DNA of 64,000 bases from Diplolepis rosae (lineage: Eukaryota > Arthropoda > Insecta > Hymenoptera > Diplolepididae): contig JAPYXD010000466.1 of assembly GCA_030998225.1 (NCBI GenBank), forward strand, positions 1,901,001 through 1,965,000, in the 5' to 3' direction. Positions 59,701-64,000 of this stretch are shown piece by piece; positions within the stretch are counted from its first letter, which is position 1, and every line of letters begins with the position of its first letter. The notes under the pieces were generated by a model, which was given only the letters and a program-made list of their open reading frames with translations, was not told the origin of the DNA and did not search any database. Position numbers and translations under genes: made by a program.

Positions 59701-62700
59701 TTTGGGGATGAAAACGAAAAACATCCCCGCTAGGTATGGGGAGGAAAATTGTTTCCTGATTAATTGGCAATAAATCCTGCAATATTTGGTCCTGAAATTT
59801 GAGGTATCTTGCATAGTTTGATTTTCTAAATGTTTTATTTACACTTTTGGGCATTTGGTGTCGAAAACCAGAAAAGTCCCCACCAGATAAAGGGATGAAA
59901 GTTTTTCCCCAATTAACTGGCTTTATGTGCTACCGTATCCACTATTTAAATTTTAGGCAATAAACATAGTTTGAATATAAAAAGTTTTTATTCACTTTTT
60001 TGGGCATTTGGGGATGAAAACGAAAAACATCCCCGCTAGGTATGGGGAGAAAAATTGTTTCCTTATTAATTGGCACTAAATGCTATAACATCCGGTCCTA
60101 AAATATTTGGTATCTAGGATCGTTTCATTTTCCAAATGTTTTATTCATGTTTTTGGGCATTTGGGATTGAAAACGAGAAACGTCACCACCAGATGAAGGG
60201 ATGATAGTTTTCCCCAATTAACTGGCTTTATGTGCTACGGTATCCACTATTAAAATTTTAGGCACTAAACTTAGTTTGAATGTCAAAAGTTTTTATTCAC
60301 TTTTTTGGGCATTTGGGGATGAAAACGAAAAACATCCCCGCTAGGTATGGGGAGGAAAATTGTTTCCTGATTAATTAGCGCTAAACTATACAATATGCGG
60401 TCCTAAAATTGTAGGTATCTTTCATAGTTTGATTTTCTAAATGTTTTATTTACACTTTTAGGCATTTGGTGTTGAAAACCAGAAAAGTCCCCACCAGATA
60501 AAGGGAAGCAAGTTTTTCCCCGATTAACTGGCTTTATGTGCTACGGTGTCCACTTTTAAAATTTTAGGCACTAAACTTAGTTTGAATGTCAAAAGTTTTT
60601 ATTCACTTTTTTGGGCATTTGTGGATGAAAGCGAAAAACATCCCCGCTAGGTATGGGGAGAAAAATTGTTTCCTGATTAATTGGCACTGAATGCTATAAT
60701 ATCCGGTCCTAAAATTTTTGGTATCTTGCATAATTTTATTTTCTAAATGTTTTATTTACACTTTTTGGCATTTGGTGTCGAAAACCAGAAAAGTCCCCAC
60801 CAGATAAAGGGATGAAAGTTTTTCCCCAATTAACTGGCTTTATGTGCTACGGTATCCACTATTTAAATTTTAGGCAATAAACATAGTTTGAATATAAAAA
60901 GTTTTTATTCACTTTTTTGGGCATTTGGGGATGAAAACGAAAAACATCCCCGCTAGGTATGGGGAGGAAAATTGTTTCCTGATTAACTGGCAATAAACCA
61001 TGCAATATGCGGTCCTAAAATTGTAGGTATCTTTCATAGTTTGATTTTCTAAATGTTTTATTTACACTTTTAGGCATTTGGTGTTGAAAACCAGAAAAGT
61101 CCCCACCAGATAAAGGGAAGCAAGTTTTTCCCCGATTAACTGGCTTTATGTGCTACGGTATCCACTATTTAAATTTTAGGCAATAAACATAGTTTGAATA
61201 TAAAAAGTTTTTATTCACTTTTTTGGGCATTTGGGAATGAAAACGAAAAACATCCCCGCTAGGTATGGGGAGGAAAATTGTTTCCTGATTAACTGGCAAT
61301 AAATCCTGCAATATTTGGTCCTGAAATTTGAGGTATCTTGCATAGTTTGATTTTCTAAATGTTTTATTTACACTTTTGGGCATTTGGTGTCGAAAACCAG
61401 AAAAGTCCCCACCAGATAAAGGGATGAAAGTTTTTCCCCAATTAACTGGCTTTATGTGCTACGGTATCCACTATTTAAATTTTAGGCAATAAACATAGTT
61501 TGAATATAAAAAGTTTTTATTCACTTTTTTGGGCATTTGGGGATGAAAACGAAAAACATCCCCGCTAGGTATGGGGAGAAAAATTGTTTCCTTATTAATT
61601 GGCACTAAATGCTATAACATCCGGTCCTAAAATATTTGGTATCTAGGATCGTTTCATTTTCCAAATGTTTTATTCATGTTTTTGGGCATTTGGGATTGAA
61701 AACGAGAAACGTAACCGCCAGATGAAGGGATGATAGTTTTCTTCGATTAACTGGCTTTATGTGCTACGGTATCCACTATTAAAATTTTAGGCACTAAACT
61801 TAGTTTGAATGTCAAAAGTTTTTATTCACTTTTTTGGGCATTTGGGGATGAAAACGAAAAACATCCCCGCTAGGTATGGGGAGAAAAATTGTTTCCTGAT
61901 TAATTGGCGCTAAACTATACAATATGCGGTCCTAAAATTGTAGGTATCTTGCATAGTTTGATTTTCTAAATGTTTTATTTACACTTTTAGGCATTTGGTG
62001 TTGAAAACCAGAAAAGTCCCCACCAGATAAAGGGATGCAAGTTTTTCCCCGATTAACTGGCTTTATGTGCTACGGTATCCACTATTAAAATTTTAGGCAC
62101 TAAACTTAGTTTGAATGTCAAAAGTTTTTATTCACTTTTTTGGGCATTTGGGGATGAAAACGAAAAACATCCCCGCTAGGTATGGGGAGAAAAATTGTTT
62201 CCTGATTAATTGGCAATAAATGCTATACAATATGCGGTCCTAAAATTGTAGGTATCTTTCATAGTTTGATTTTCTAAATGTTTTATTTACACTTTTAGGC
62301 ATTTGGTGTTGAAAACCAGAAAAGTCCCCACCAGATAAAGGGAAGCAAGTTTTTCCCCGATTAACTGGCTTCATGTGCTACGGTATCCTCTATTAAAATT
62401 TTAGGCACTAAACTTAGTTTGAATGTCAAAAGTTTTTATTCACTTTTTTGGGCATTTGGGGATGAAAACGAAAAACATCCCCGCTAGGTATGGGGAGGAA
62501 AATTGTTTCCTGATTAACTGGCAATAAATCCTGCAATATTTGGTCCTGAAATTTGAGGTATCTTGCATAGTTTGATTTTCTAAATGTTTTATTTACACTT
62601 TTGGGCATTTGGTGTCGAAAACCAGAAAAGTTCCCACCAGATAAAGGGATGAATGTTTTTCCCCAATTAACTGGCTTCATGTGCTACGGTATCCTCTATT

Positions 62701-62914
62701 AAAATTTTAGGCACTAAACTTAGTTTGAATGTCAAAAGTTTTTATTCACTTTTTTGGGCATTTGGGGATGAAAACGAAAAACATCCCCGCTAGGTATGGG
62801 GAGGAAAATTGTTTCCTGATTAACTGGCAATAAATCCTGCAATATTTGGTCCTGAAATTTGAGGTATCTTGCATAGTTTGATTTTCTAAATGTTTTATTT
62901 ACACTTTTGGGCAT
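56617..62914 (-). repeat. Higher-order repeat zone, period ~1529 bp (5 dimers)
   Basis: The same diagnostic frame starts at 56799, 58326, 59854, 61383 and 62914 (steps 1527, 1528, 1529, 1531). The B variant with 'ccaaatgttttattcatg' follows a similar ~1530-bp step between about 57.1 and 63.2 kb. Confidence 0.75.
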
Positions 62915-64000
62915 TTGGTGTCGAAAACCAGAAAAGTCCCCACCAGATAAAGCGATGAAAGTTTTTACCCAATTAACTGGATTTATGTGCTACGGTCTCC
63001 ACTATTAAAAATTTAGGCAATAAACATAGTTTGAATGTCAAAAGTTTTTATTCACTTTTTTGGGCATTTGGGGATGAAAACGAAAAACATCCCCGCTAGT
63101 TATGGGGAGGAAAATTGTTTCCTTATTAATTGGCACTAAATGCTATAACATCCGGTCCTAAAATATTTGGTATCTAGGATCGTTTCATTTTCCAAATGTT
63201 TTATTCATGTTTTTGGGCATTTGGGATTGAAAACGAGAAACGTAACCGCCAGATGAAGGGATGATAGTTTTCTTCGATTAACTGGCTTTATGTGCTACGG
63301 TATCCACTATTAAAATTTTAGGCACTAAACTTAGTTTGAATGTCAAAAGTTTTTATTCACTTTTTTGGGCATTTGGGGATGAAAACGAAAAACATCCCCG
63401 CTAGGTATGGGGAGAAAAATTGTTTCCTGATTAATTGGCACTAAACTATACAATATGCGGTCCTAAAATTGTCGGTACCTGGCATAGTTTGATTTTCTAA
63501 ATGTTTTATTTACACTTTTAGGGATTTAAGTGTTGAAAACCAGAAAAGTCCCCACCAGATAAAGGGATGAAAGTTTTTCCCCAATTAACTGGCTTTATGT
63601 GCTACGGTATCCACTATTAAAATTTTAGGCACTAAACTTAGTTTGAATGTCAAAAGTTTTTATTCACTTTTTTGGGCATTTGGGGATGAAAACGAAAAAC
63701 ATCCCCGCTAGGTATGGGGAGAAAAATTGTTTCCTGATTAATTGGCAATAAACTATACAATATGCGGTCCTAAAATTGTAGGTATCTTTCATAGTTTGAT
63801 TTTCTAAATGTTTTATTTACACTTTTAGGCATTTGATGTTGAAAACCAGAAAAGTCCCCACCAGATAAAGGGAAGCAAGTTTTTCCCCTATTAACTGGCC
63901 TCATGTGCTACGGTATCCACTATTAAAATTTTAGGCACTAAACTTAGTTTGAATGTCAAAAGTTTTTATTCACTTTTTTGGGCATTTGGGGATGAAAACG

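Larger units (their letters stand above)
42173..64000 (+). repeat. 153-bp A / 153-bp B dimeric satellite, over 21.8 kb, open at window end
   Basis: The dimer is 306 bp. A runs from 'ttaactggctttatgtgcta' to the next 'ttaattggcaata'; B continues to the following 'ttaactgg' (for example 53188, 53341, 53494, exactly 153 bp apart). A and B are themselves related, sharing 'gttttatt', 'gggcattt' and 'ccagataaaggg/ctaggtatgggg'-type blocks. At least three B variants exist, marked by 'tcctgcaatatttgg', 'ctatacaatatgcgg' and 'ctataacatccgg'. Copies at 42.2-46 kb are diverged; from about 49 kb they are nearly identical. About 71 dimers fit in the window. Confidence 0.97.

Noticed and set aside
42399..62914. 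Many 60-84-codon minus-strand frames as a gene family
   Set aside because: They recur at multiples of the 306-bp satellite period, have no upstream gene signals, and start and stop at fixed satellite positions.
42173..64000. CENP-B box in the 153-bp satellite
   Set aside because: The minus strand of A monomers contains TTTCGTTTTCATCCCC, which shares TTCG but lacks the A and CGGG positions required of the box.

Overview
This is a gene-poor, AT-rich, repeat-dense eukaryotic window. The families present (Penelope-like elements with GIY-YIG endonucleases, an R1-clade non-LTR retrotransposon, a mariner DNA transposon, a Ty3/gypsy polyprotein) point to an arthropod, most likely an insect. Species is not determinable from the sequence. 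No intact host gene, tRNA or rRNA gene was recognised. Almost every protein-like stretch is a decayed transposable-element (TE) fragment.

Layout: 1-4286 holds a retrotransposon end fragment, an LTR-like fragment (974-1197) and a decayed minus-strand gene of unknown family (1181-3449). 4287-8601 is a Penelope-like element (PLE) bounded by inverted ~175-bp terminal repeats. It carries a GIY-YIG C-terminal ORF and a 3.1-kb modular minisatellite, itself interrupted by a 197-bp MITE with a clean TA target duplication. 10.9-11.3 kb is an R1-type endonuclease relic (minus). 12.1-14.0 kb is a second PLE (RT plus GIY-YIG, broken) ending in a hammerhead-ribozyme-like motif. 16.1-20.4 kb is a GC-richer R1-clade retrotransposon on the minus strand with a poly(A) tail, ORF1 with a CCHC knuckle, and an ORF2 lacking most of its endonuclease and RT core.

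21.1-24.4 kb is a mariner transposase split by a long-inverted-repeat element, which in turn encloses a ~1.09-kb repeat whose inverted partner lies at 32.64-33.73 kb. 24.8-27.6 kb is a Ty3/gypsy gag-pol relic lacking integrase. It is followed by a non-LTR RNase H fragment, three 443-bp tandem units, a 167-bp satellite whose orientation flips at its end, and an LTR-like block ending at 31304. 31.3-39.1 kb is mostly featureless AT-rich DNA with a palindromic repeat (35.9-36.2 kb) and a solo PLE terminal fragment (38.3 kb).

The last 25 kb is satellite DNA: a 239/267-bp satellite (39.17-42.17 kb) directly abutting a 153-bp A / 153-bp B dimeric satellite (42.17 kb to the window end). The second array is diverged near its edge and highly homogeneous further in, with higher-order periods near 2141 bp and then near 1529 bp. 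This looks like a TE-rich margin leading into a large heterochromatic (possibly pericentromeric) array; that placement is inference.
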